In this document: positions 18,768 to 28,335 of the stretch, piece after piece
Layout: each line of letters opens with the position of its first letter
Position numbering within the stretch: position 1 is the stretch's first letter
DNA from: Bacteroidales bacterium
GTDB lineage: Bacteria; Bacteroidota; Bacteroidia; Bacteroidales; UBA12077
Assembly: GCA_003446015.1 (NCBI GenBank)
Contig: DMBU01000154.1
Location: 55,989-119,988 of the forward strand
Direction of reading: 5' to 3'
Length of the DNA: 64,000 bases
The notes under the pieces: generated by a model
The model's input: only the letters and a program-made list of their open reading frames with translations
What the model was told of the DNA's origin: nothing
The model's database searches: none
Program-made: the position numbers and the translations under genes

Positions 18768-19397
18768 CTATAAATTTAATGATTGTAAAAGGATTGGATC
18801 TCCATGTGAAGGATAAACGATATCAACGAACAAATTCTTCAGCTTTTTTAAATAATTCACGTTATGATTCTGACTACCTGGCAATAAACCTTCTTCATTT
18901 ATAAGATCATCTAAAAATAATTCGCCATTTTCGGTTAAAACGCCAACAGAATTTGAATGTCCTGGTAAATAAAGCACACGGGCATTTAATCCGAATTCTG
19001 AAAGATTAGATCCTTCGTCAATAATTAAGTCTGGTTTGAAGTTAGTTTTTTTTGAATTGGTAAAAAATGTGTTCTTAAATGATTTTAGTATAGAGTTCCA
19101 GAAATTAAAAGGTTCGGGTTCATTTATTAATTCCTTATCCAGAATGTGCAGTGCAATTTTTGATTTATACTTTTCTCGCATAAGTGAATAAGTGTTGTTA
19201 TTATTAGAATTGTTGTGAGTAAAAATGATGAGATTTAGATTGAAGGAAATACATCCACGTAGGTTAAGTTCTTTTTCAAGTTGTTCGTAATTCGTTTTTT
19301 CACCTGTTACAATTAAAATGAATCCTTTTTGAGTTTCAATTAAGTAGCAGTTGCCTGATAATCCTCCTGGTTCTATGGTTTTAATAATCAGTTTCAT
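18768..19397 (-). CDS. Metallo-beta-lactamase-fold protein with degenerate metal site
   Basis: 209 residues from the ATG at 19397. The fold is recognisable: SGNCYLIET start, LIIFTH strand, VLYLPGHSNSVG (H147), LFLDDLI (D163/D164) and YPSHGDP (H198). However the HxHxDH ligand motif reads HNNSNN (61-66): only the first His remains, and three of the four ligands are Asn. The usual Asp after strand 3 is also replaced (ILIVTG). The Asn run is encoded by an AAT/AAC-rich stretch at 19193-19215. Probably an inactive or repurposed member; ordinary hydrolase activity is unlikely. Confidence 0.75.
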   Translation of the reverse strand: MKLIIKTIEPGGLSGNCYLIETQKGFILIVTGEKTNYEQLEKELNLRGCISFNLNLIIFTHNNSNNNNTYSLMREKYKSKIALHILDKELINEPEPFNFWNSILKSFKNTFFTNSKKTNFKPDLIIDEGSNLSEFGLNARVLYLPGHSNSVGVLTENGELFLDDLINEEGLLPGSQNHNVNYLKKLKNLFVDIVYPSHGDPILLQSLNL

Positions 19398-19545
19398 CGC
19401 TTTCAGTTTAACAAATAAACATTCCTTTTCCACTCAAGCCTGTTTGTCAGACCTCCAAAAGAGATTTACAATTTTCATTTGATTAATAATCCAAGTTAGG
19501 ATCTTTACTCTAAGATAATATTAATAGAAAAAACCCTGTTCTAAT

Positions 19546-19884
19546 TTATTTTTTGCTTTTCTTCGCTTTTGGATTAAAATCCAATGCATACTGAATCCAC
19601 TCTTCCAAATCTGATTCCAAATCAACAGCAATGGGTTCTACATATAAGAATCCTTTCATTGGACGTTTGGTAAAATCCATCATTCGGCATCCGGTTCGTT
19701 TCAGTAAGTCATCTTGAATTTCCGGATCAATTCTAATCATTAAATTATCTTTGATTATGCCTAAGCACATTTTTTCATTTACCATAAAACTTAAACCTCC
19801 CATCATTTTCTTTTCACTAAAAGCGATGTTTTTGTCCTTTAATATTCGATAAATACGTTCTGCAAGGAAATTATCGTATGCCAT
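19546..19884 (-). CDS. TfoX/Sxy N-terminal domain protein
   Basis: 112 residues, essentially one TfoX-N domain: KKMMGGLSFMVNEKMCLGIIKDNLMIRID, then MKGFLYVEPIAVDLESDLEEWI and a Lys-rich tail. In gamma-proteobacteria TfoX/Sxy triggers competence genes together with CRP, but stand-alone TfoX-N proteins are widespread and mostly uncharacterised. No competence genes are visible nearby, so no competence role should be assumed. Confidence 0.85.
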   Translation of the reverse strand: MAYDNFLAERIYRILKDKNIAFSEKKMMGGLSFMVNEKMCLGIIKDNLMIRIDPEIQDDLLKRTGCRMMDFTKRPMKGFLYVEPIAVDLESDLEEWIQYALDFNPKAKKSKK

Positions 19885-19906
19885 AGCTATTATGTACTAT
19901 AAAAAT

Positions 19907-22729
19907 TTAAATGTTCAATTTTAGTTTAAGCCCATAAGTTCTTGTGCTGGGTAGACTAAAATCGTTTATTCCGCGATAGAATTGGTTGTAATTAAATTGA
20001 ATGTTACTTTGGTTATAATCATGATTTTTTGCCCATGTATAGATATTTGTCCCAAACAAGGTACAAGTTAAATTAAACTTTTCCATAAAACGAAAATCAT
20101 AGGAAATACTTATTTCATCAATAGAAAGAGATGTGGCATCCATTATTGCATACTCATCTACATCTGCCATGTAGTTATAATAATCTTTCGCATTAACCAA
20201 TATGTTATTTGGAACGTAGGAATTGCTTGTTTCATCCCACATAACTCCTTGTCCAACGACACCTCTATTTCTATCCACCGTGTGATAAGATGACCCAGCC
20301 GTGGTTGACATCCAGAAGAAAGGAGAGTAATATACTCCTCCTTTTGAGTAATTTAAAAGCAGTGAGATTTTAAACTTATAAATGTTAAGGTTATTACTAA
20401 AATACATAATGTAATCAGGATTTACGTCGCCCAAAACTGCGTAATTATTATCTTGTCTTGGTAATCCATTACTGAAAACAATTTGGTCTTCATCCTTCAA
20501 AAATTGCGAACCATACAAATTGCTTACAGGAAGTCCAACCCTACTTTGAACATTTACATTCCAGGATCCACTATTGATAATAGCTGCAAAATTTCCTAAA
20601 TCAACAACTTTATTTCTGTTTTTAAAGTAAGTGAATTCAGATTTCCATGAAATATTTTTTGTAATAATGGGAACCATGGCTAAGTTAAATTCGAATCCTT
20701 TATTTTCAACCTTGCCAATATTGTTGTATGTACTTAAATAACCTGTCACACCAGAAACATAAACTACAACAGGGCTATTCTCGGTCATATTTGAATACCA
20801 ATTCCCTTGAACAGATACTCTGTTTTTTATGAATCCTATAACATAACCCAACGTATTTTGGGATGTTGTTGGAAATTGATTGTTATTACTATAGAATGTA
20901 TTTATTGGAACATTATTTAATCCAACTTTTGAATACCCACCATGCAAATTTAGCTGAGAAATAATATGAGGGACTTTTAATAAACTACTAAATTCAAGGC
21001 CAACGGATAATGCAGGATATATTGGAGTTTTAACATTTTCTATAATATTAAAGACATCTTTGCTCAATGTGAATTGTGAATAAAGAATATTGTAACACGA
21101 GTAAGATAAGCCACCATAATATCCAGTCGTTTTATCATTATTCTTACTACTTATGACCGTCTCTATACTAGACTCAAAAGGTAGATTTGTATAGTATTTC
21201 TTATGCTCTTTTATATTTTTATAAAATCCGGCAAAATGATTAATAAAATGATTTTTCCCAATTTTAAGATCAAAATTATAAAATACATTATGTCTTATAT
21301 TCTTTTCGTCATATGTTTCTTTTCCTGAATTATTATAATTTGGAATATTATTATCGATTCTTAATTCAGAGTTAATATTGTTATATCCTCCGATATAATT
21401 AATTGAAAATCCTTTAAGCACATCTAATTTAACACCATAGCTGCTAAATAAATTATTTCGATTCATATCATGCCTGTTTTCATAAGCTAAACTCCAGGGA
21501 TTTGGTTGAAAGGAATAATTGTAATTAAAAAATTGAATGTCTTTTTGTCCTGCCTGCCAATAATCTTTTAAGCTATTCATATCAACTTGTCTGCCAAGCC
21601 AAGGGAATATAGCCATTGGATTTAAATCATTATAGTCTCCTGGTATTATTAAATTTGATTGTTCTAAAATCGTATTATTAATCGATCCAAATATGTTTAG
21701 CCTATCAAAGAAAGTATAATCAAGATTAGTTGTAATTGTATTCTTCGTTAAAGATGAATTTGGACTAACATTATCGGCTTGCACGTTTGTATATGAAACC
21801 CTTATCCCTCCATATTTATTTACCCAGGAAATTCCTAAATTATTGGCATAGGTCATGGCTGTTTTAAAGTAATCTTTCATATTATTGGGATGTGATACCC
21901 AAGGTGTTGGTGTAATATAACTATCAAAACCGTTCAGTATTGCTTGTTCACGGGCCCAGACATCACCACCTCGCACGGTAACAATTTCTCCGTTAATATA
22001 TCCTGCAGCAGGACCGTCAAATTGAGTTATCATTAATCCAATATCTAATGGTGGGCCCCAGTTGTAGTCTATCCCATCATTGATTCCCCCACCTAAACCA
22101 TCAAAATATTCAAACTGACCATAGCTGCCTTGCCCGTAAGAATTTTGAAATTCAGGAAAATCTGCAATTTGACTTGCCAGAAATGAAGTGTTAAAATCAA
22201 TGTGCAGGCCTTTTTCTTTTGCTTTTTTAGTTTGAATTATTATGGCTCCATTTCCGGCCTGGTTTCCATATAATGAAGCAGCTTGTCCTCCTTTTAAAAC
22301 GCTTACAGATTCAATATCATCTAAATTCCAGTCGTTGGCTAAATTCCCAAAGTCGAACCCGAAAGTTGAACTTATTTGATTTGTAATGGGAATACCATCA
22401 ATTACGATTATAGGTTGGTTGCTTGAACTTATATTTTTTTCACCGCGAATAAAAAAGAAAGATGAGGCATTATTTCCCCAGGTTCCTGTTTGAACCTCAA
22501 CGCCATTCATTTTTCCCCTTAGGGTACTTAAAAAATTTACAGAATATAAATGATCGAATTCCTTTTCTGTAACAATTTCTATTTCCGAATAAATTGTGTT
22601 TAAATGTTCGGTTATATTTAAAAAGACTATACTGCTATCTTTTGTTAACAGGGTAGTGTCATTTTCCTGGGCATTAATAGAAAAAACTAATATTGGAATT
22701 AGCAAAACAGTCAGAAAATATTTAATCAT
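19907..22729 (-). CDS. SusC/RagA-type TonB-dependent outer-membrane receptor (no SusD partner)
   Basis: 940 residues from the ATG at 22729 (MIKYFLTVLLIPILVFSINAQ signal peptide). Plug domain about 45-165: LRGKMNGVEVQTG, FFIRGEKN, PIIVIDGIPI and IESVSVLKGGQAASLYG, the RagA/SusC hallmarks. The rest is a 22-strand barrel ending in an aromatic-rich terminal strand (RTYGLKLKLNI). The carboxypeptidase-like domain that usually precedes the plug is absent, leaving only about 30 residues after the signal. No SusD lipoprotein gene flanks it; the neighbours are TfoX-N and, divergently, a lipoprotein. Substrate unknown: glycan, peptide or siderophore uptake are all possible. Confidence 0.9.
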   Translation of the reverse strand: MIKYFLTVLLIPILVFSINAQENDTTLLTKDSSIVFLNITEHLNTIYSEIEIVTEKEFDHLYSVNFLSTLRGKMNGVEVQTGTWGNNASSFFFIRGEKNISSSNQPIIVIDGIPITNQISSTFGFDFGNLANDWNLDDIESVSVLKGGQAASLYGNQAGNGAIIIQTKKAKEKGLHIDFNTSFLASQIADFPEFQNSYGQGSYGQFEYFDGLGGGINDGIDYNWGPPLDIGLMITQFDGPAAGYINGEIVTVRGGDVWAREQAILNGFDSYITPTPWVSHPNNMKDYFKTAMTYANNLGISWVNKYGGIRVSYTNVQADNVSPNSSLTKNTITTNLDYTFFDRLNIFGSINNTILEQSNLIIPGDYNDLNPMAIFPWLGRQVDMNSLKDYWQAGQKDIQFFNYNYSFQPNPWSLAYENRHDMNRNNLFSSYGVKLDVLKGFSINYIGGYNNINSELRIDNNIPNYNNSGKETYDEKNIRHNVFYNFDLKIGKNHFINHFAGFYKNIKEHKKYYTNLPFESSIETVISSKNNDKTTGYYGGLSYSCYNILYSQFTLSKDVFNIIENVKTPIYPALSVGLEFSSLLKVPHIISQLNLHGGYSKVGLNNVPINTFYSNNNQFPTTSQNTLGYVIGFIKNRVSVQGNWYSNMTENSPVVVYVSGVTGYLSTYNNIGKVENKGFEFNLAMVPIITKNISWKSEFTYFKNRNKVVDLGNFAAIINSGSWNVNVQSRVGLPVSNLYGSQFLKDEDQIVFSNGLPRQDNNYAVLGDVNPDYIMYFSNNLNIYKFKISLLLNYSKGGVYYSPFFWMSTTAGSSYHTVDRNRGVVGQGVMWDETSNSYVPNNILVNAKDYYNYMADVDEYAIMDATSLSIDEISISYDFRFMEKFNLTCTLFGTNIYTWAKNHDYNQSNIQFNYNQFYRGINDFSLPSTRTYGLKLKLNI

Positions 22730-22974
22730 TATTATAAGGTTAATCAAGGTTTATAAATGAATATGAAAATACTATTTAGTTATTAATTTACCAACAAAAA
22801 TTTAATATGGGAGATATATAAATAAATTTACAATAATATAAACTTAAAATTTAGATTCTTGTAATGTGGATAAAGTTGTTTTTGAAATACCAACATCAAA
22901 TAAATATCGTTTTAATTACTTATGTATTAAACATTTTTTTATATCTTGAGTTTTCTTAACAAGAAAGTATTAAA

Positions 22975-23619
22975 ATGAAAATTTACTGGAGCTTAATTTT
23001 GTTTTCGATTATAATATTATCCTTTTCTTGTATAAAGGATGCCCCAAGTGATTTTGACAATCCCGAATCAACATGGAATCCAAGCTTTTCTTTTCCCGTT
23101 GGATATACTTCATTAAACATGAACGAAGAAAGTGGTTTCAACATGTCGCTTTTAAATGATCTTGACAATTCTGGTTATCCCGATTGGATTGACGAGATTG
23201 ATGTCCCGATGAGCTATTCTATGCCATTCGATATGCAGGAACTCAACAATCTTTCCGATCAGATTATTCTTATCATGTTTCGGTTAAATACCTACAACGG
23301 TTTTCCGGCTATTGCGAAGGGACAGGTTTATTTTATTGATTTGTATGGACAGGTTGTTGATTCTATGTTTGTAGATGGTCCCTTAAATATGGAGGCAGGC
23401 AAATTAGCCGGTGATGGACAAACAGTAAACCCTACACACGATCAGAACGATGTTGTTTTCGATCAGGATAAAATTGATGATCTGGCTAATGTAAGATATA
23501 TTTTAATTGAGGGAGCCATACTAAATGTATCACTAGATAGTACATTGATAGATTATTATCGGGGATATTCCCTTGAGTTGCAATTAGGTGTACAGGCAGA
23601 ACTTAACATGAGCCTTTAA
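22975..23619 (+). CDS. Predicted lipoprotein of unknown function
   Basis: 214 residues. Signal peptide with a lipobox (ILSFSC, Cys19), so predicted to be lipid-anchored in the outer or inner membrane. The mature part contains an acidic, beta-rich domain with segments such as VGYTSLNMNEESG and DQIILIMFRLNTYNGFPA; the run ILIMFRLNTYNGFPAIAKG resembles domains that accompany secreted Bacteroidota surface proteins, but I cannot name it. The DUF5723-like barrel gene starts 12 bases downstream, so both probably act together at the outer membrane. Confidence 0.75.
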   Translation: MKIYWSLILFSIIILSFSCIKDAPSDFDNPESTWNPSFSFPVGYTSLNMNEESGFNMSLLNDLDNSGYPDWIDEIDVPMSYSMPFDMQELNNLSDQIILIMFRLNTYNGFPAIAKGQVYFIDLYGQVVDSMFVDGPLNMEAGKLAGDGQTVNPTHDQNDVVFDQDKIDDLANVRYILIEGAILNVSLDSTLIDYYRGYSLELQLGVQAELNMSL

Positions 23620-23631
23620 GGTGATTTTCAA

Positions 23632-25128
23632 ATGACAAATTTCAAATTTCATAACAGAACATTTATACTACTTGTAATTTTGTCATTTGTTGTTCCTTCA
23701 ATAATAAAAGCGCAGCAAAACAATACTTTTTATTTAATGCATGATGTTCCTCAGTCAAAGTTGTTAAATCCGGCGGTGCAAATAAAGTGTAAATGGTTTG
23801 TTGGTTTCCCTTTGCTTACTTCAACACAATTGAATTATAGTAATTCAACTTTCTCATTTAACGAACTTTTTACTACCAGCAACGGTTCAGCTTCGTTAGA
23901 TATTGGAACATTTTACAACAATATAAAAAAAACGAATTTGTTGAGTACCGAGCTACATCTTGATCTTATTTCTGTCGGGTATCGATTTAGTGATTATTAT
24001 GTCAATTTTAATATCGCCGAAAAGATTAATATTGGATTAACCTATCCGGGAAGTATAATGGATCTTGCCTGGAAAGGGAATACCCAGTTTTTAGGCGAAA
24101 CAGTAGAGTTTAATAATCTTCGCACACATTCTGTTTATTATCGCGAATATTCATTGGGAGTTTCAAAGGTTTGGGATGCATACAATATTTTTGGGATTCG
24201 AGCAAAGCTATTATTTGGCAAGGCCAACATTTATTCAGGCAAATCTGAAATGAGTTTGTATACCGACCCAAATACTTTTGATTTACATGTTGAGGGAGAT
24301 ATTAATGTAAATACCTCGTTCCCAATAACCATTACACAAAATAGCGATGGGAAAATCAACGGATCAGAAATGGGTGATATTGATATTGTGAGCTTTTTAA
24401 TGAATGGAAAAAATAAAGGATTTGCTTTAGATTTAGGTTGGATTTATAAATTTTCTGAAAACATTACATTATCTGCAAGTTTACTTGACTTGGGTTTTAT
24501 CCGTTGGAAAAGCGATGTAAACAACATTCAGATTTCCGGATCATTTGACTATACCGGAACAGGATTAGGTAGTAATTTTAGCAGTACCGATTATATGACC
24601 CAGTTAAGCGATTCCATTGCAGATGCTTTTAACCAAACAGTTACTCAGGATAATTATTATTCGTGGCTCCCGACTCAGATTTATTTAGGAGGAATGTATC
24701 AATATCGTCCAAAACTTGGAATAGGAGCTGTGAGCCGTAATGTCATTTATAGAAATAAACTGCATTCATCATTCACATTATCAGCAAATACTACTATTTG
24801 GAATAAGTTCTCGGCGAGTTTAAGCTGGTCTTATTTGAACAATACCTATAAAAATATTGGTTTGGGTCTGGCCTGGCATAGTCGTGGATTACAATTCCAC
24901 ATGATTAGTGATAATGTACTTGGAATTATAAAACCATTAGATACCAGAACGTTAAATCTTCGGTTTGGATTTAGCTTTTTATTTGGTTGCCCCAAAAATA
25001 AAGAAGAAGAACAAAAAATGAGTAATCCCTACAACTCACAAAATAACGGTAATTGCTTTTGGGCAAAGAAGATGGATAAAAACTACAAGGATTTTTTAAA
25101 AAAGAAAAAGAAGAATAATAGGAAATGA
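23632..25128 (+). CDS. DUF5723-like outer-membrane barrel protein
   Basis: 498 residues. Signal peptide 1-27 (IIKAQQ). The start of the mature protein, YLMHDVPQSKLLNPA, and the alternating beta pattern through to FRFGFSFLFG fit the DUF5723 family, related in fold to PorV/FadL-like barrels. Residues about 262-285 (KFSENITLSASLLDLGF) are conserved in the family. A Lys/Asn-rich tail (KKKKKNNRK) follows the last strand. Co-transcribed with the upstream lipoprotein. A 60-base diverged copy of 24461-24520 lies at 25980-26039, beyond the MNT/HEPN pair. Confidence 0.75.
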   Translation: MTNFKFHNRTFILLVILSFVVPSIIKAQQNNTFYLMHDVPQSKLLNPAVQIKCKWFVGFPLLTSTQLNYSNSTFSFNELFTTSNGSASLDIGTFYNNIKKTNLLSTELHLDLISVGYRFSDYYVNFNIAEKINIGLTYPGSIMDLAWKGNTQFLGETVEFNNLRTHSVYYREYSLGVSKVWDAYNIFGIRAKLLFGKANIYSGKSEMSLYTDPNTFDLHVEGDINVNTSFPITITQNSDGKINGSEMGDIDIVSFLMNGKNKGFALDLGWIYKFSENITLSASLLDLGFIRWKSDVNNIQISGSFDYTGTGLGSNFSSTDYMTQLSDSIADAFNQTVTQDNYYSWLPTQIYLGGMYQYRPKLGIGAVSRNVIYRNKLHSSFTLSANTTIWNKFSASLSWSYLNNTYKNIGLGLAWHSRGLQFHMISDNVLGIIKPLDTRTLNLRFGFSFLFGCPKNKEEEQKMSNPYNSQNNGNCFWAKKMDKNYKDFLKKKKKNNRK

Positions 25129-25165
25129 TTTTAGTTGTGTTCCCGAAAACTCCTTATATCAGTAA

Positions 25166-25570
25166 TCATTTCAATTCTAGAATTTTATAAATCTTACTTT
25201 CTACAAATTCCTTAATCTCAAATGCAAGGTTTTTGTATTCTAAAGTCTCTTTTTCATCTGGAATATACGTGTCTCCCGGATATCTTGCATCAACTCCAAA
25301 ATCACTTAATTCTTTTGGATCAATTTCAGCAAAATCTTTGTCTATGTCAGAACATTCTGAAAGCAAAAATTCAATGTTATGTGTTTTTTTAATATCAACT
25401 CCATTTGCAATTAAAAAAGCTTTTAGAAATTTCTCCACCGCTTGTTGACAATGAAAACAAACAGAAGTAGTGGCAACAATCTCAAATTCAGTCAACTTGT
25501 TAATAACCAATAAATCCTCATTAGCTTTTAGTAACCACTGTTTTATAAAATCTACCGTGGCCTTATTCAT
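25166..25570 (-). CDS. HEPN-domain protein paired with MNT nucleotidyltransferase
   Basis: 134 residues, all-helical HEPN fold: WLLKANEDLLVINKL at the N-terminus, then CFHCQQAVEKFLKAFLIANG and THNIEFLLSEC. HEPN toxins of the HepT type use an Rx4HxY RNase motif; this protein has KKTHN there and no suitable Arg, so RNase activity is doubtful. It overlaps the MNT gene by an ATGA junction, meaning tight translational coupling. Family knowledge: HEPN/MNT pairs act as type VII toxin-antitoxin or as substrate-binding plus nucleotidyltransfer partners. With the RNase motif missing, the second role is at least as likely. Confidence 0.83.
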   Translation of the reverse strand: MNKATVDFIKQWLLKANEDLLVINKLTEFEIVATTSVCFHCQQAVEKFLKAFLIANGVDIKKTHNIEFLLSECSDIDKDFAEIDPKELSDFGVDARYPGDTYIPDEKETLEYKNLAFEIKEFVESKIYKILELK

Positions 25571-25887
25571 AAAGCAACTCCTTCCCTTAGAACTTGTTTA
25601 AGAATGTGTCCCGTAATTTCTTTTTTAGATTTAATTTCGTCTTCACTTTGGATTAATATATCAGCCGGAATTTTGAACCGTGCTAATTCTTTTCTCAACA
25701 GAGATTTAAGAGTTCTTTTTTTTCTGACATCGATTGTGTCTTTGGTAATAATAAGGAAATCATAATCACTATCGTTGCTATTATCTTTTCTTGCACGAGA
25801 GCCAAACAAAAGAATTTTGCTATTCGGAATGATCCTACTAACTATCTCTTTGATAATTGAAAATGTATCTGTATTGTTATTAATCAT
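25567..25887 (-). CDS. MNT-type minimal nucleotidyltransferase
   Basis: 106 residues with the nucleotidyltransferase signature GSRARKDNSNDSDYDFLI: G29-S30, ten residues, then D41xD43, the GSx10DxD arrangement seen in MntA antitoxins that AMPylate HepT. Transcribed first in a two-gene operon, overlapping the HEPN gene by four bases. The pair lies between the 3' end of the DUF5723 gene and a diverged fragment of that gene, so it has probably been inserted here. Confidence 0.87.
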   Translation of the reverse strand: MINNNTDTFSIIKEIVSRIIPNSKILLFGSRARKDNSNDSDYDFLIITKDTIDVRKKRTLKSLLRKELARFKIPADILIQSEDEIKSKKEITGHILKQVLREGVAL

Positions 25888-25979
25888 GTTACAAATTTAT
25901 ATCTATCTCAAAAATAATCAAAAATTTTCAATGTTTGAAACCATGAGATTTTATTGCTTGTAACTTGTTGTCATAATTA

Positions 25980-26039
25980 ACATTCCATTCTCTGCAAGTT
26001 TAATTGAGTTGGGATTTATCTCTTTGAAAAGCGAAGTAA
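25980..26039 (+). pseudogene. Diverged 60-base fragment of the upstream DUF5723 gene
   Basis: Aligns without gaps to 24461-24520 inside the DUF5723 gene with about nine mismatches in 60 (around 85% identity), including the shared stretch tctgcaagttta. It has no open frame of its own. The rest of 25888-26160 shows no gene. The MNT/HEPN pair separates this scrap from the intact gene. Confidence 0.7.
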
Positions 26040-26160
26040 GATGACAACTAATTGGCATATACTAATCACCGCTCACTATTTTTGTTGACTTTTAATCCTT
26101 CTTTCATTAATTTCGTCTATACTTTCAGATTAATAAATACTCATTTAATAAAACGATATC

Positions 26161-28287
26161 ATGAAATTTAATCAACAAAAGTCCTTTTTGAACAAAAGCT
26201 TATTCTTGTTTTTTGTAGCAGGAATAATGATAACAGGCATAACATCATGTACTAATGTGCCAAAAAAAGTGGAAGCTCCTATTATTGGTAAAGCCGATTT
26301 AAAATTGGAATCTGATTTGATGACACCCGAAGTGCTTTGGTCGTTTGGTCGGTTAAACGATGTTCAGGTTTCTCCCGATGGTAAAACTTTGCTTTACGGT
26401 GTTTCTTACTATTCAAAAGAATTGAATAAAAGTAATCGGGAGCTATTTACCTTAAGCATTGATGGTGGAACACCTAAACAAATTACAAAAACAGCCGGAG
26501 GTGAATATAATGCTATCTGGTCGGTTGATGGAAGTAAAATTTATTTTCTTGCAGCAGCTGAAAATGGATTACAAATCTTTTCAATGAACCCTGATGGAGG
26601 CAATAGATTACAGATTTCCAGTATTCCTGATGGTGTTACAAATATCAAGCTTTCGCCAACGGGTGAAAAAATGCTGTTTACCAGCGAAGTTAAAGTTGAG
26701 CAAAATGTTCATGATATGAATCCGGATTTACCTCTGGCTGATGCAATGATTTATGATGACCTGATGTATCGCCATTGGGATGTGTGGGAAGATGGATTTT
26801 ACAGCCATGTTTTTATTGCTGATTTGGTAAACGGTAAAGTTGGAAATGCAAAAGACATTATGGAAGGTGAACCCTTCGATTCTCCTCTAATGCCTTTTGG
26901 TGGAATCGAACAAATTACCTGGAGTCCCGACTCTAAAACAATTGCATATACCTGTAAAAAACTTAGTGGTAAAGATTATACAGTTAGCACAAATTCTGAT
27001 GTTTATCTCTACAATATTGAAACTGGCAAAACAACTAATTTTACCGAAGGAATGCCAGGTTACGACTGGACACCGCTTTACTCACCCGATGGAACAAAGC
27101 TGGCATGGTTGAGTATGAATCGCTCAGGGTTTGAGGCTGATAAAGAACGATTATTTATTGCTGATTTAACAAGCGGCGAAAAGAAAAATTATTCAGAAAA
27201 TTTTGATTACAGTCCCTCAAGCATGGAGTGGAGCCCTGACGGAAAATCAATAGTTTGTGTTGTTGGAATTGATGCCTCTTTCCAGGTTTATAAGATTAAC
27301 ATTGAAACAGGAGAATTTAAACCAGTTACTCAAGGAATGCACGATTATCATTCAGTGGCAATTGCCGGTGATCAGTTAGTTGGAACAAAAGTTTCTATGG
27401 TAAAACCCGAAGAAATTTATGCTATTAATCCTGAAACAGGAGAAGAAACAGAACTAAGTTTCGAAAACAAGCATATTCTGGATCAATTAGCTATGCCAAC
27501 CATCGAAAAACGAATGGTTAAAACTACAGACGGCAAAGACATGCCAACCTGGGTTGTTCTGCCACCACATTTTGATGTAACTAAAAAATATCCAACATTA
27601 TTATTTTGCGAAGGTGGTCCACAATCTCCATTAAGCCAGTTTTGGAGTTATCGTTGGAATTTTTCTATCATGGCAGCCAATGGTTACATTGTTGTAGCAC
27701 CAAATCGTCGTGGTGTTCTAACATTGGGTCAGGAGTGGACCGATCAGATTAGTAAGGATAATGCAGGACAGGCCATGAAAGATTTGCTTTCTGCCATTGA
27801 TGATGTAAAAAAAGAACCTTATGTTGATGAGGAAAATCTTGGAGCTGTAGGTGCTAGTTTTGGTGCTTTTTCTGTATTCTGGTTAGCTGGAAATCACGAA
27901 AAAAGATTTAAAGCATTTATTGCTCATGATGGTGTATTCAATTCCGAAATGGAATTTATGACTACTGACGAATCATTCTTTGATATTTGGGAAAAAGGTG
28001 GTGCTCCCTGGGAAAAGGATAATAAAGTGGCTATGAAATCGTATGCCGGATCAGCTGATAATTTTATTCAAAATTGGGATACTCCTATCTTGGTAATTCA
28101 TGGCGGAAGAGATTATCGTATTCCTTATACGCAAGGTATGGCGGCATTTAACTCAGCCCGTTTAAGAGATGTTAAAGCCCGGTTTTTGTATTTCCCAGAA
28201 GAAAACCATTGGGTATTAAAACCCCAAAACGGAATTCTGTGGCAACGCACATTCTTTGATTGGCTTGATCAGCATTTAAAAGAGTAA
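26161..28287 (+). CDS. S9-family (prolyl oligopeptidase/DPP-like) peptidase lipoprotein
   Basis: 708 residues. Lipobox GITSC (Cys30) predicts a lipid anchor, so it acts in the periplasm or on the surface. N-terminal beta-propeller (about 45-430) with WD40-like PD40 repeats (VSPDGKTLLYG, WSPDSKTIAYT, WSPDGKSIVCV), then an alpha/beta hydrolase domain. Catalytic triad by family position: S566 in GAVGASFGAF (usual GxSxGG is here GASFGA), D651 in HGGRDYRIP and H683 in EENHWVL. Likely an aminopeptidase or dipeptidyl peptidase on proline- or alanine-containing peptides. Terminator at 28297-28335 follows. Confidence 0.93.
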   Translation: MKFNQQKSFLNKSLFLFFVAGIMITGITSCTNVPKKVEAPIIGKADLKLESDLMTPEVLWSFGRLNDVQVSPDGKTLLYGVSYYSKELNKSNRELFTLSIDGGTPKQITKTAGGEYNAIWSVDGSKIYFLAAAENGLQIFSMNPDGGNRLQISSIPDGVTNIKLSPTGEKMLFTSEVKVEQNVHDMNPDLPLADAMIYDDLMYRHWDVWEDGFYSHVFIADLVNGKVGNAKDIMEGEPFDSPLMPFGGIEQITWSPDSKTIAYTCKKLSGKDYTVSTNSDVYLYNIETGKTTNFTEGMPGYDWTPLYSPDGTKLAWLSMNRSGFEADKERLFIADLTSGEKKNYSENFDYSPSSMEWSPDGKSIVCVVGIDASFQVYKINIETGEFKPVTQGMHDYHSVAIAGDQLVGTKVSMVKPEEIYAINPETGEETELSFENKHILDQLAMPTIEKRMVKTTDGKDMPTWVVLPPHFDVTKKYPTLLFCEGGPQSPLSQFWSYRWNFSIMAANGYIVVAPNRRGVLTLGQEWTDQISKDNAGQAMKDLLSAIDDVKKEPYVDEENLGAVGASFGAFSVFWLAGNHEKRFKAFIAHDGVFNSEMEFMTTDESFFDIWEKGGAPWEKDNKVAMKSYAGSADNFIQNWDTPILVIHGGRDYRIPYTQGMAAFNSARLRDVKARFLYFPEENHWVLKPQNGILWQRTFFDWLDQHLKE

Positions 28288-28296
28288 ATACGATAA

Positions 28297-28335
28297 AACA
28301 AAAAACCCAACGAATTTCGTTGGGTTTTTGCTGTC
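28297..28335. terminator. Terminator hairpin, one of two identical 39-bp copies
   Basis: aaaaacccaacg / cgttgggttttt stem followed by a T-run, just after the S9 peptidase. The same 39 bases, including the CTGTC that follows, occur at 33297-33335, exactly 5,000 bases away. Confidence 0.85.

Noticed and set aside
25166..25887. Confident type VII toxin-antitoxin call
   Set aside because: The nucleotidyltransferase motif is intact, but the HEPN RNase motif Rx4HxY is missing, so toxicity cannot be claimed.
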